From an uncultured Eubacteriales bacterium (GTDB lineage: Bacteria; Bacillota; Clostridia; Christensenellales; UBA1242): 15,885 nt of DNA. Below are positions 7,071-14,176 of the stretch, in pieces (the first letter of the stretch is position 1; each line of letters begins with the position of its first letter). The notes below the pieces were generated by a model. That model did no database searches. It saw only the letters and a program-made list of their open reading frames with translations, and was not told the DNA's origin. The position numbers and the translations under genes are program-made. Location of the stretch: positions 1-15,885 of the forward strand of contig CAOQRA010000027.1 in the NCBI GenBank assembly GCA_948512295.1. Reading direction: 5' to 3'.

Positions 7071-9053
7071 TTGGACAAGTTTTATATTTCTCTATACAAT
7101 TTAGAATCTGATGAAGCTTTTGAGCAAGCTATGTCAAATTATATGCAAATCAAAAAGCATCATAAAGATGTAAAAATTGTACTGGCTATCGATTTAAACT
7201 CGGCGTTAGATGACAAAATTATCAACAATTCAATTAAAAGACTTCAAGCTTTTGGCATAACCCCACAAGAGATGGTTATGTCAATTGTAGAAAGCGGTCA
7301 TCATTTTTCCTCTGCACAATGGCGAGAAATAAAAAGCTTAAATGAAGCTTTAAAAAAGAAAAATATATTATTTGGCTTTGAAGATTTGCAAAACACTTGG
7401 AGTGTCGAGGAAGTAGAGCGTGCCAATAATCAAATTATTGAACGGGCAAACGGCATTAAAAAGAAAAAACTGACGCCTTTTGAAAAACTTTTGTCAGTAT
7501 ATTTAGATATAACTCATAGGGAATATATTGAAGAAAGTGAGGAGGAACATTTTTCGTCTTCGCGATCAGTATACGGAGTTTTAAATAAAGAAAATATAGT
7601 CTGTGTAGGATATAGTAATCTTTTAAAAGCCATCATGAGTGAAATTGCAGATGAAAATATTAAAGTTTATATAAACAATGTCGCTGTTTCATATGATAAT
7701 AAAAGCTTGGCGGGGTATCATCAAAATCTTATTATATATATTAAAGATGACAAGTACGGTATTGACGGATATTACTATCTTGATCCTACTTGGGATAATT
7801 ATAAGGACAAAACAGAACCTTTTAATTTGGAATATTTTATGGTTCCCCTTGCTGATATTTCTAAAATGAATTCTTATATTCGAGATAATAATGCTGATTT
7901 GATTATCTTAGACGAGCCTAGAAAGCGCCCTAATAACGCCAACGAGGTCTGGAATAATAAAATCGTTCATAAATTATTGGCACAATGTGTAAGCTTTAGT
8001 TCGGATCGCTTTGGATATAGTGTGGAATTTTTAAAAGATTTTGCAAGAATGCGTCCTGAATTTGTTCATGAACTTTGTGAGGAAGCAAATATCTACCAAC
8101 TCATTGAGGCGCTCGATAAGATTGAAAGTGCACAAGCGTCTTTAAAATCGCTCGAGCATTACCAATTTCTTATTATAAATTCTGGTCTAAATCGAGTAGG
8201 GGCTTCGGATTTAAAGACTTTAAAGTTTTATGCAGAGCATACTAAGACAATGCCTAGCGATGAAGAGTTAATGGAAATAATATCCAAAATGAAGCAAAAG
8301 TATGAAGATCCAGAATTATACGAAAATGCATTTATGGTAATGCAATCGGATATGTATGCGATAACCGATTATATTCTTGGCAATGAGCAAGATGAACTCA
8401 AACGATATTTGCAAAGCGATCAAAATGATCCTTGGCTTAAAGAAGAAATCATTAAAAAGCGTGAAAAAATAGAACTTATAAAAACGCGCCAAGCAGCGTT
8501 GCCACGAATTATTGAGCTATTACGTAATAATACGAATTTTTATGAAAGTTTGCCATATTATGATCCCATTGCTTGGGAAGAACAGTTGAATGCCTATCTT
8601 TATGCAGGAATTACAGGAAATGAATATTATGAATCAATACTTAAGGCAAGCGGCAGCCAAAGTATATACAGCCATGCCGAGGTGCCGAGTATTGAAGAAC
8701 AAGAAAAAATTCAAGCAGAGATTAAAAACAGGCAAAGTTTTATTGACTTTGTTTCTCAAGGAAGTGCTGAGTTTTTAATTATTAATTTCGCTCAGCAAAT
8801 TCTCGCAAATTGTTCAGAAAAATTAAGACTGAAGCTTGTGGACTCAAGTGTACCAGTGAATGTCGGGACTCTGTCAAGGGCTCTGCAGGTGGTACTAGCG
8901 AAACAATATCCTAATTATGACGATAAAACAATTTGTCAGATGACGCAGGAAATTATTGAATATAATTGCACTAAAGCAATGGAAGACTATTCAAATACAG
9001 CGGATAATGGCTTTATTCAAATGGCAATGATGAACAATCCTTGTGAAAGGTAG
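7071..9053 (+). CDS. Large protein with a transglutaminase-like domain
   Basis: A 660-aa protein starting at TTG (7071), chosen because AAAAGGAG lies 8 nt upstream. Residues about 135-245 look like a transglutaminase-like (papain-fold) core. SVYGVLNKENIVCVGYSNLLKAIM supplies the nucleophile C178, GYHQNLIIYI supplies H217, and YYYLDPTWDNY supplies D238. This matches the C-x-GYS, H and DPTWD pattern of bacterial transglutaminase-like proteins. There is no signal peptide or membrane segment, so it is probably cytoplasmic. The flanking parts (1-130 and 250-660) are helical and charged and I do not recognise them; the C-terminal half contains predicted coiled-coil-like stretches. It may be a peptidase or amidotransferase, or use the fold only for binding. 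It has its own promoter and need not be functionally tied to the DUF5131 gene. Confidence 0.75.
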   Translation: MDKFYISLYNLESDEAFEQAMSNYMQIKKHHKDVKIVLAIDLNSALDDKIINNSIKRLQAFGITPQEMVMSIVESGHHFSSAQWREIKSLNEALKKKNILFGFEDLQNTWSVEEVERANNQIIERANGIKKKKLTPFEKLLSVYLDITHREYIEESEEEHFSSSRSVYGVLNKENIVCVGYSNLLKAIMSEIADENIKVYINNVAVSYDNKSLAGYHQNLIIYIKDDKYGIDGYYYLDPTWDNYKDKTEPFNLEYFMVPLADISKMNSYIRDNNADLIILDEPRKRPNNANEVWNNKIVHKLLAQCVSFSSDRFGYSVEFLKDFARMRPEFVHELCEEANIYQLIEALDKIESAQASLKSLEHYQFLIINSGLNRVGASDLKTLKFYAEHTKTMPSDEELMEIISKMKQKYEDPELYENAFMVMQSDMYAITDYILGNEQDELKRYLQSDQNDPWLKEEIIKKREKIELIKTRQAALPRIIELLRNNTNFYESLPYYDPIAWEEQLNAYLYAGITGNEYYESILKASGSQSIYSHAEVPSIEEQEKIQAEIKNRQSFIDFVSQGSAEFLIINFAQQILANCSEKLRLKLVDSSVPVNVGTLSRALQVVLAKQYPNYDDKTICQMTQEIIEYNCTKAMEDYSNTADNGFIQMAMMNNPCER

Positions 9054-9060
9054 CATTATG

Positions 9061-9090
9061 TTTGCATTAAAGTAATAAAAAGTGTATAAT
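9061..9090 (+). promoter_or_regulatory. Promoter directly abutting the HAD gene start
   Basis: A perfect TATAAT (9085-9090) ends 7 nt before the ATG at 9098, with a weak -35 (TTTGCA, 9061-9066, 18-nt spacer). No Shine-Dalgarno lies between them, so transcription would start at or next to the A of ATG and the mRNA would be leaderless. Confidence 0.55.
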
Positions 9091-9097
9091 ATACTCT

Positions 9098-9670
9098 ATG
9101 GCTAATTTAAAGATAGGAATAGATGTAGATTATACACTTTTTTCATGTGATTCATTGTTATATAAGTATATCGCAAGATTAAAAACCTCTTCCAATGATA
9201 AAAAACTTAAGTATTGCGAAATCTCTAAAACCCAAAATTACAAAGTTGGATTATTTTGTAAAATGATCAAAGCGTTCAATCCGAAGTTTTATAAGGAATA
9301 TCATAATGCGTCTAAAATTATCAAGCTTTTAAAGCAAAATGGACATGAAATATACATTATAACAAGCAGGCCAAGTTTTCAACCTTTTGTGGGCAGCTTG
9401 CAAAGTTGGTTAAATGACAACCAAATTGAATATGATAAGCTTATAATGGGCTGCTCCAATAAATCCAATTTTGCATATTTAAATGGCCTTGACCTTATGA
9501 TAGATGACTTAGAGCATAATTGCAAAGCAATGGAAAATATTGGAATTAAAAGTTTGCTATTCAAAGGGGATAACTATGCCATAGAAGATTGTTTCGATTT
9601 GGATATAGCGCACTCATGGACATCTGTTTATGCTAAAATTCAAAAGTTTGTACAAGAAAGAGGTATTTAG
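9098..9670 (+). CDS. HAD-superfamily nucleotidase-like hydrolase (YqfW/NT5C type)
   Basis: A 190-aa HAD hydrolase. Motif I is IGIDVDYTLF with nucleophile D9 and acid D11, motif II is IYIITSRP (T89/S90), a lysine in GCSNKSNF (K122) suits motif III, and motif IV is LMIDDLEHN (D136, D137). The size and the small helical cap between motifs I and II fit the 5'(3')-deoxyribonucleotidase/YqfW group, which dephosphorylates nucleotides, but substrate is not determinable from sequence. There is no Shine-Dalgarno; a TATAAT ends 7 nt before the ATG. The stop codon TAG abuts the spoIIP stop codon coming from the other strand. Confidence 0.82.
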   Translation: MANLKIGIDVDYTLFSCDSLLYKYIARLKTSSNDKKLKYCEISKTQNYKVGLFCKMIKAFNPKFYKEYHNASKIIKLLKQNGHEIYIITSRPSFQPFVGSLQSWLNDNQIEYDKLIMGCSNKSNFAYLNGLDLMIDDLEHNCKAMENIGIKSLLFKGDNYAIEDCFDLDIAHSWTSVYAKIQKFVQERGI

Positions 9671-9686
9671 TTACCTCTTTTTCTTT
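9654..9686. terminator. Bidirectional terminator made from the ends of two convergent genes
   Basis: AAAGAGGTA (9657-9665) and TACCTCTTT (9672-9680) pair over 9 bp, extendable by two, around the loop TTTAGT. On the plus strand the stem runs into TTTTTCTTTTT. The TAG of the HAD gene lies in the loop and the complement of the spoIIP TAA (9671-9673) spans loop and stem, so both stop codons are part of the terminator. Confidence 0.8.
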
Positions 9687-10723
9687 TTGTTAGTAATGAT
9701 TTCGTAGGTTATCGCGATTGTTATTAAAACTACTCCAGCGGCAACGCACACTAAAATAATTGTTAAGTTTGATGAAGATTCCTCTAAAGATTCATTTACT
9801 GTAGGTTTATTTTGAGTATTGCTTTCTCCTATTGTTAAATCCCCATTGTCCACCGTTGTTTTATATAATGTAGCATTTATTACTTTTGCAAGTTGTTTGG
9901 CGGCATCTTTTACATACTCTTTTTCAATGGTATGAGTTCCCATTTCAAACAGTAGTGCCTTATTTGATAGCGCCTGATTATAATGACCCTTTCCCCAATA
10001 TATATCATGAAACAGCCATGGACATTCCACGTCAGCAACTGACATTAGATACATAGCAAACTTTAAGTTTTCAGCACTATTTGGATTTGATTGACCTAAA
10101 ACTATGCGTATTTTGCTTTTTTCTTGTCCGTTCACATTTGTCACATAATAGTTTCTACTTGTGCCATCTCGATGAATGTCAAAAATTGCATCTGGTGATT
10201 TGGTTAAAAGATTTTTTGCGGTTGCATTGCTTCTTGAATAGGCGCTTGAATTATGCGGTATATGTAAGGTTTCATCTAGCACTACTTGGACTCCGCACTT
10301 TTCAAGTTCGGCCTTTATTGTCTTTGCGATATCATGTATGCCGCCAGCTCCATACACGCTCTCAGTTCCATCACCTATAATGTAACTTTCATCGTTGTGC
10401 GTCATATAAAGTGCAATTCTTTTCGGTTTAGAGGAGATAGGTTCTACATCGCTGTTTTTAGTGATTTTGGGTTTTTCATACGTCTTATTGTATCTTGCTT
10501 TTGCAGTTTGGTTAGTTTTGTCCACGAGGTATATTTCATATTCGTTAAAATTGCGATCAATAAACTTGTCGCCGACTTCCACATCTTCGCGCTGGGTAAG
10601 AGGCGTTTCATTTTCATCGTAGATTTGATAAATAAGAATTTCCTCAGCATTGCATGTTGGAGAATTTGGCATAAAAGAAATCAAAAACAAGAAAAAACAG
10701 CATAAAACATATAATTTTTTCAT
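9671..10723 (-). CDS. spoIIP: Stage II sporulation protein P (peptidoglycan hydrolase of engulfment)
   Basis: A 350-aa SpoIIP. In sporulating bacteria SpoIIP is an amidase/endopeptidase that works with SpoIID and SpoIIM to thin septal peptidoglycan and drive engulfment. Diagnostic blocks are IALYMTHNDESYIIGDGTES (103-122), GAGGIHDIAK, HIPHNSSAYSRSNATA, DAIFDIHRDG (H184) and NKALLFEMGTHT (E260); H109, H184 and E260 are the probable catalytic or metal-binding residues. Residues 1-26 are a signal peptide or N-terminal anchor ending CNA-EE. Residues about 320-341 form a second hydrophobic segment followed by NKKKKR, so the protein may be held by its C-terminus as well. The upstream sequence lacks a Shine-Dalgarno; CATACT ends 6 nt before the ATG, which resembles a sigmaE -10 (CATACAnT) as well as a weak sigmaA one. 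Confidence 0.93.
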   Translation of the reverse strand: MKKLYVLCCFFLFLISFMPNSPTCNAEEILIYQIYDENETPLTQREDVEVGDKFIDRNFNEYEIYLVDKTNQTAKARYNKTYEKPKITKNSDVEPISSKPKRIALYMTHNDESYIIGDGTESVYGAGGIHDIAKTIKAELEKCGVQVVLDETLHIPHNSSAYSRSNATAKNLLTKSPDAIFDIHRDGTSRNYYVTNVNGQEKSKIRIVLGQSNPNSAENLKFAMYLMSVADVECPWLFHDIYWGKGHYNQALSNKALLFEMGTHTIEKEYVKDAAKQLAKVINATLYKTTVDNGDLTIGESNTQNKPTVNESLEESSSNLTIILVCVAAGVVLITIAITYEIITNKKKKR

Positions 10724-10729
10724 GACTTT

Positions 10730-10758
10730 AGTATGGTATACATTTAATAATTTTATTC
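10730..10758 (-). promoter_or_regulatory. Possible sigmaE-like promoter of spoIIP
   Basis: On the minus strand GAATAAA (10758-10752), 16 nt, then CATACTAA beginning at 10735. The -10 resembles the sigmaE consensus CATACAnT and spoIIP is sigmaE-dependent in Bacillus subtilis, but the spacer is longer than usual. A start 7 nt below the -10 would fall on the A of the spoIIP ATG. Confidence 0.3.
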
Positions 10759-10840
10759 AAACAAATAATTTGCAATAAAAAAGACATCTGCGAATAAATA
10801 TATAATATATAAAAAATGTTCAAATTTCTGATTAAAATTG

Positions 10841-10869
10841 TTGACAATGGGCTAGGAATATGATATTAT
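10841..10869 (+). promoter_or_regulatory. Strong stable-RNA-type promoter of the tRNA-Asn locus
   Basis: A consensus TTGACA (10841-10846), 17 nt, then TATTAT (10864-10869) preceded by TGA, an extended -10. This is the best promoter match on the plus strand in the window. Transcription would begin about 10876, some 10 nt before the duplicated tRNA 5' end and about 175 nt before the intact tRNA. Confidence 0.85.
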
Positions 10870-10885
10870 TAGCAATGTAAAATTT

Positions 10886-10911
10886 GTCTCAGTAGCTCAG
10901 TGGTGGAGCAC
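10886..10911 (+). pseudogene. Partial tRNA-Asn: duplicated 5' end (acceptor 5' strand, D arm)
   Basis: 26 nt identical to the first 26 nt of the tRNA-Asn at 11052 except for T instead of C at the second base. It covers the acceptor 5' strand and the whole D arm and then diverges abruptly into unrelated sequence. The two copies are 166 nt apart. With no anticodon or T arm it cannot make a tRNA. Confidence 0.85.
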
Positions 10912-11051
10912 GGGGGCTGAGCGCCAAGAAACGAAGTTTCTGCGTATGGAGCGCAAAATAAGAGTCGGTAGTTAAAAAGATAAACTAGTTAAGCGGAATT
11001 AAACCGATAGAGGTTAACTGCCGAGTGCGAAACATCACAAAAATTGAATAT
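10912..11051 (+). ncRNA. Structured leader between the tRNA fragment and intact tRNA-Asn
   Basis: A 140-nt stretch that must be transcribed with the tRNA. It contains the hairpin AGAAAC-GAA-GTTTCT (10927-10941), bounded by GCGCC and GGAGCGC. It also contains a stem TCGGTAGTTAA (10965-10975) with TTAACTGCCGA (11014-11024), and the segment GGTTAACTGCCGAGTGC (11012-11028), which is complementary at 16 of 17 positions to the anticodon arm of the downstream tRNA (11074-11090). The two pairings share bases and exclude each other. A degenerate direct copy of the tRNA anticodon region (ACCGATAG, 11003-11010) is also present. I recognise no known RNA family; it lacks T-box and group I intron core sequences. 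Confidence 0.5.
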
Positions 11052-11126
<75 letters not shown>

Positions 11127-11128
11127 AT

Positions 11129-11152
11129 AAAAAACCGCGTTTGCGGTTTTTT
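11129..11152 (+). terminator. Rho-independent terminator of the tRNA-Asn transcript
   Basis: AAAAAACCGC, loop GTTT, GCGGTTTTTT: a perfect 10-bp stem with a T run, directly after the encoded CCA. The A-rich left arm makes it potentially bidirectional. Confidence 0.92.
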
Positions 11153-11159
11153 ATTTTGC

Positions 11160-11326
11160 TAGTAGGATTCAAACCTACGGTTCGAAGTCCTGTCGGACCC
11201 AGACCGCGGGCAAGCAGCTTCCGACTTTGGCTAAAAATAAGCCAAAGGCTTATTTTCTTAACGCGTCGTCCCATCTGGGGCGTGTAATGTGTGAGCAGTG
11301 CTACCTGGGGTGCTAATTGAGCAAAA
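11160..11326. pseudogene. Decayed tRNA-like fragments downstream of tRNA-Asn
   Basis: AGTAGGATTCAAACCTACG (11160-11178) is the reverse complement of the tRNA-Asn T arm with one change. It runs into GGTTCGAAGTCCTGTCGGACCCA, which resembles the T arm and 3' end of another tRNA in plus orientation. CATCTGGGGCG and then CTACCTGGGGTGCTAAT (near 11310-11326) resemble the tRNA-Asn 3' end CTACCTGGGGCGCCAAT. None can fold into a full tRNA. A minus-strand ORF over this region is a translation of tRNA-like sequence, not a gene. Confidence 0.5.
11226..11256. repeat. Two mutually exclusive hairpins
   Basis: AAAATAAGCC-AAA-GGCTTATTTT (11234-11256) is a perfect 10-bp hairpin. The overlapping pair TTTGGCT (11226-11232) and AGCCAAA (11240-11246) is an alternative 7-bp hairpin using the same AGCC. 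The first could act as a weak terminator in either direction. Confidence 0.55.
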
Positions 11327-11354
11327 TAAGCTTTGTTTTATTTGAAAAGAGGGA

Positions 11355-11383
11355 TTGAAAGTCTTTTTAATTTATGATAATAT
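11355..11383 (+). promoter_or_regulatory. Promoter placing the start site on the GTG of the next gene
   Basis: TTGAAA (11355-11360), exactly 17 nt, then TAATAT (11378-11383) preceded by TGA (extended -10). The expected start point 7 nt after the -10 is position 11390, the G of the GTG start codon. No Shine-Dalgarno is present. Confidence 0.65.
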
Positions 11384-11389
11384 ATTATT

Positions 11390-12274
11390 GTGAAAAATTT
11401 GCATTTTGGAGAATTGAATACTTTTAATAAGGGGAGATGGGAAGGTTTCGCTTCTAAATTTTCTTCTGCGAATGGTTATACTGATAATTGCGAAAAGTTT
11501 TACAAATATTGCAAAAATACTCCGCTTTGTCTTTGCGATATGAAACATATAAAAGAATGGCTTGTGGATAATGATTTTTTTGTTTTTGTCGATAATAAAA
11601 ACACTTTGCAAATTGTAGGGAACTGCAATGCTTATGGCGAATTAGATTGTTTTCGCGGAATTGTAGATGGGCAAGAGCAAAATGTTGACTTAAAATTTTT
11701 GGATGTGGCAAATGAGTTTTTTGACAAAAACATTGATATTCGTTTTTGTGAAGGTTGGAAAAAGCAAATAAATTGGATTGCAAGGCTTCATCAATATACT
11801 GCTTTATTTAATTCAAAGAGATATAATGAGATTAATATTGAAAACTTGATAGATGATTTGGGCTATAATGGTTTTAATTTACATTACAAAGATTGCACAA
11901 AAGAGAACAAAAAGAGAATTTACTATCCTATCATCAAGCGTGAATTAATTTCGCAGCCGATGTTAAAGCCGATGCTGGCGTCACATTTTGGGTGCAAAAC
12001 TAATGAAATTTTCGTAGGGAAATATGGAGGCAACGATAAAAACATTAAATATATAATTGGAGATTGTATTTCACAATATTTAAGTGAAGATTGTAGACTT
12101 GAAAAGGTTTTTGGGGCAATTGAGATTAAAAATTATTTTGGAAAGATAGATTTATTGAATATCCCAACAACTAGAAGATTTTTAGTCACTAGTGCTGAAC
12201 ATTTGCCGTTTGATATCGAAAAATATTTAGGTGATGTAACAATAATTACAAGAGATTCTGAACTTGAAAAGTAA
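11390..12274 (+). CDS. Hypothetical protein, 294 aa
   Basis: I do not recognise this protein. The frame is open for 294 codons from a GTG and ends 29 nt before a terminator shared with the convergent ABC gene. It is soluble-looking, aromatic- and Asn/Lys/Cys-rich (several Cys, for example CKNTPLCLCDM and FCEGWKK), with no signal peptide or membrane helix. A basic middle region (TKENKKRIYYPIIKRELIS) precedes MLKPMLASHFGCKTNEIFVGKYGG. Its base composition seems even more AT-rich than the lipid genes, and it lies right beside a disturbed tRNA locus; both are compatible with acquisition by transfer, though neither proves it. The start is set by the abutting promoter rather than by a Shine-Dalgarno; a later in-frame TTG near GGAGAA is too close to that motif. 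Confidence 0.7.
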   Translation: MKNLHFGELNTFNKGRWEGFASKFSSANGYTDNCEKFYKYCKNTPLCLCDMKHIKEWLVDNDFFVFVDNKNTLQIVGNCNAYGELDCFRGIVDGQEQNVDLKFLDVANEFFDKNIDIRFCEGWKKQINWIARLHQYTALFNSKRYNEINIENLIDDLGYNGFNLHYKDCTKENKKRIYYPIIKRELISQPMLKPMLASHFGCKTNEIFVGKYGGNDKNIKYIIGDCISQYLSEDCRLEKVFGAIEIKNYFGKIDLLNIPTTRRFLVTSAEHLPFDIEKYLGDVTIITRDSELEK

Positions 12275-12302
12275 AATAAAAACTTTCAATCATTTGATTG
12301 TT

Positions 12303-12333
12303 AAAAAACACAACAAAAATAGTTGTGTTTTTT
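12303..12333. terminator. Bidirectional terminator between convergent genes
   Basis: AAAAAACACAAC (12303-12314), loop AAAAATA, GTTGTGTTTTTT (12322-12333): a perfect 12-bp stem flanked by A and T runs. It serves both the 294-aa gene (plus) and the ABC exporter (minus). A small inverted repeat, CAATCATTTGATTG (12287-12300), lies just to its left. Confidence 0.92.
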
Positions 12334-12338
12334 ATGTT

Positions 12339-14123
12339 TTAAATATCTTCAGCGAGGAACATCTTTCGGAAGAGTTCGTTGCGTTTGAATAGCTTTTCAA
12401 AGGTGCCAGAGTCCACGATTTTGCCATTTTCAAGGAAGAAGATTTTGTCGACATTTTTGATGGTTGAAAGACGGTGGGCGACAATTATGATTGTGCTTTG
12501 ACCTTTCAACGCGTCAATACTCTTTTTTACCTCTTCTTGTGCAAAGTTATCGAGTGAGCTTGTGGATTCGTCAAAAATGATTATACTTGAGTTGCGTAAT
12601 AGTGCTCTTGCGATTGCGAGTCGTTGCTTTTGTCCGCCGGAAAGTTTTATTCCGCTTTCTCCTACGCGAGTGTCAAGTTTTTTAGGCAAATTGAAAACAA
12701 ACTCGTCAAGATTTGCGCGTTTAATTGCGGAGATTAGTTCGTCTTCGGTTGCATCTTCTTTGGCAAGTAAGAGATTATCGCGTATAGTCATATCAAATAT
12801 ATAAGGAAACTGATTGACAAGTGAAATGGTGTTTCGAAGTGTCGGTTTGTCGAAGTCATTGATGTTTGTTCCGTCTATCAAGATTTCACCGCTATCTACT
12901 TCAAACATTTTGCTCATAAGGTTCAAAATGGTAGATTTACCACTTCCCGATTTGCCCACAAATGCGACAGTAGTGTTCTCTTTAATAGTGAAATTAAGAT
13001 TGTCAAAGATTTTGCTTTCGCCTACAAGTTTTTTCTCTAGTTTTTTGCCATCTTTACTACGATTATATTCATAGTCATGGAAAGTGTACGCTACAGCTTT
13101 AAATTCAATAAGACCGCGCACATTTTCTTTAGCCACATTGCCAAACTTTTCTGTGACGTATTCATCTTCATCAAAGAGTGAAAACATACGACTTGTAGCA
13201 ACTTTAATGTGTACAATCTGGTCACCTACATGGCCTAAATCCCAAATAAGTGAGGAAAGTGAAGAGTTATTTGAATAAACAATCATAAAAGAGGCAAGTG
13301 TTAGAAGCCCGCGGTCGAGCATAATAATGCCAAGCATTAAAATGGCAATTCCGCAAATTTCTGCAAATGCGTTGCGAAAAGACCAAAAGCTAGCATCCAA
13401 AAGATTGGTGCGGCTGTTGTAGCGGTTATAATTTGTGTAAAGATCTTTGGTTTCATGACTGAGTTTATTTTCAAGTCCGAGTGACTTGATGTCTTTTTCG
13501 CTTCTAACGATTTCCGTTGTAAGTGAATATACCTTATCGTTAAGCTTTTTGATTTCTTTTTGCCTTTTGCGTTTGATTTTAAGTCGAATAATCTCAACCA
13601 TTAAGCCTATAGAAATGACTCCGATTGTGGCAAGCGCGATATATACATTAAGTGTGCAGATGTAAATGATTATTGCGATTGCGCCCATTATTTCAGTAAG
13701 CATGTCGACTATGCCAAACATGTATTCAAGCGTGCTAGCGGGGTCGGAAACGATTCGCTCTACAAAACTCCCTGTGTTGTGAGACGTATAGGTTTGAGAG
13801 GTGAGTTTAAACGCTTGTTTTGCAAGGTCGCTGCTTAAGTTTGCTATAATTTTTGCTGCATACTTCTCATAAAGTACATTGGTTAGGTACCAGCAAGCGC
13901 GCTTTGCAATTGCGATTAAGATTACATATACGAAACTTAAAATTACATCGTTTAAGCTTGCGTTTCCTTGCACCAGCAGCGTAACTTTTTCAATCGCCGC
14001 AGCTGTAAAGATAATTTGAAAAATACTTGCAGCGGCTGCAATAACATAGCAAAGCAGAAATAAAAAGACTGCAAATTTATGTTTTTTTATGTATAGCCAT
14101 AGATTTGGCTTTTTAGTTTTCAT
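12339..14123 (-). CDS. ABC exporter, fused permease and ATP-binding protein
   Basis: A 594-aa half-transporter with an N-terminal membrane domain of about six helices (residues about 15-310) and a C-terminal ATPase domain. The ATPase shows Walker A GKSGSGKST (390-398), Q-loop Q438, signature LSGGQKQR (494-501), Walker B IIIFDE (514-519, catalytic E519) and H-loop H550. All catalytic residues are present, so it could work as a homodimer. This architecture is typical of multidrug, lipid or peptide exporters; no peptidase domain is present and the substrate is unknown. I start it at ATG 14123 because GGAGG lies 8 nt upstream. An in-frame ATG at 14147 has no Shine-Dalgarno and sits in the loop of the hairpin that covers that GGAGG. 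A leader with two short ORFs precedes it, and the second stops at TAATG on this start codon. Confidence 0.93.
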   Translation of the reverse strand: MKTKKPNLWLYIKKHKFAVFLFLLCYVIAAAASIFQIIFTAAAIEKVTLLVQGNASLNDVILSFVYVILIAIAKRACWYLTNVLYEKYAAKIIANLSSDLAKQAFKLTSQTYTSHNTGSFVERIVSDPASTLEYMFGIVDMLTEIMGAIAIIIYICTLNVYIALATIGVISIGLMVEIIRLKIKRKRQKEIKKLNDKVYSLTTEIVRSEKDIKSLGLENKLSHETKDLYTNYNRYNSRTNLLDASFWSFRNAFAEICGIAILMLGIIMLDRGLLTLASFMIVYSNNSSLSSLIWDLGHVGDQIVHIKVATSRMFSLFDEDEYVTEKFGNVAKENVRGLIEFKAVAYTFHDYEYNRSKDGKKLEKKLVGESKIFDNLNFTIKENTTVAFVGKSGSGKSTILNLMSKMFEVDSGEILIDGTNINDFDKPTLRNTISLVNQFPYIFDMTIRDNLLLAKEDATEDELISAIKRANLDEFVFNLPKKLDTRVGESGIKLSGGQKQRLAIARALLRNSSIIIFDESTSSLDNFAQEEVKKSIDALKGQSTIIIVAHRLSTIKNVDKIFFLENGKIVDSGTFEKLFKRNELFRKMFLAEDI

Positions 14124-14176
14124 TAAAAAATCCTCCGTTTTAGCCATGCGGAGGATTTCATTTTTATTTTGTTCAT
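14123..14176 (-). CDS. Leader peptide 2 of the ABC exporter
   Basis: A 17-codon ORF, MNKIKMKSSAWLKRRIF. Its ATG follows directly after the stop codon of leader peptide 1 in the same frame (TAA-ATG), and its own TAA overlaps the exporter's ATG by one base (TAATG). It runs straight through the attenuator hairpin, so a translating ribosome would melt that hairpin and free the exporter's GGAGG. CGG AGG, its Arg-Arg codons, are the Shine-Dalgarno itself. It has no Shine-Dalgarno of its own, so it would rely on re-initiation by ribosomes ending leader 1. Confidence 0.5.
   Translation of the reverse strand: MNKIKMKSSAWLKRRIF
14125..14158 (-). terminator. Attenuator hairpin that sequesters the exporter's Shine-Dalgarno
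   Basis: On the minus strand AAATCCTCCG (14158-14149), loop CATGGCTAAAA, CGGAGGATTT (14137-14128) form a perfect 10-bp stem followed by a run of six T, ending 2 nt before the exporter ATG. It has the form of a Rho-independent terminator and its 3' arm contains the GGAGG ribosome site of the exporter, so it could block either transcription or translation. Confidence 0.8.

Noticed and set aside
10081..10705. Plus-strand ORFs opposite spoIIP
   Set aside because: They are antisense shadows of a clear SpoIIP protein, with no Shine-Dalgarno and no recognisable domain.
10912..11051. Group I intron or T-box riboswitch in the tRNA-Asn leader
   Set aside because: Too short for a group I core, no recognisable P/Q/R/S elements, and no T-box (AGGGTGG) motif; the intact tRNA has no interruption.
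12562..13278. Series of plus-strand ORFs opposite the ABC exporter
   Set aside because: They mirror the conserved ATPase domain read on the other strand and have no start signals.
14124..14147. Upstream start ATG 14147 (MAKTEDFL) for the ABC exporter
   Set aside because: No Shine-Dalgarno precedes it and it lies in the attenuator loop; GGAGG is correctly spaced for ATG 14123.
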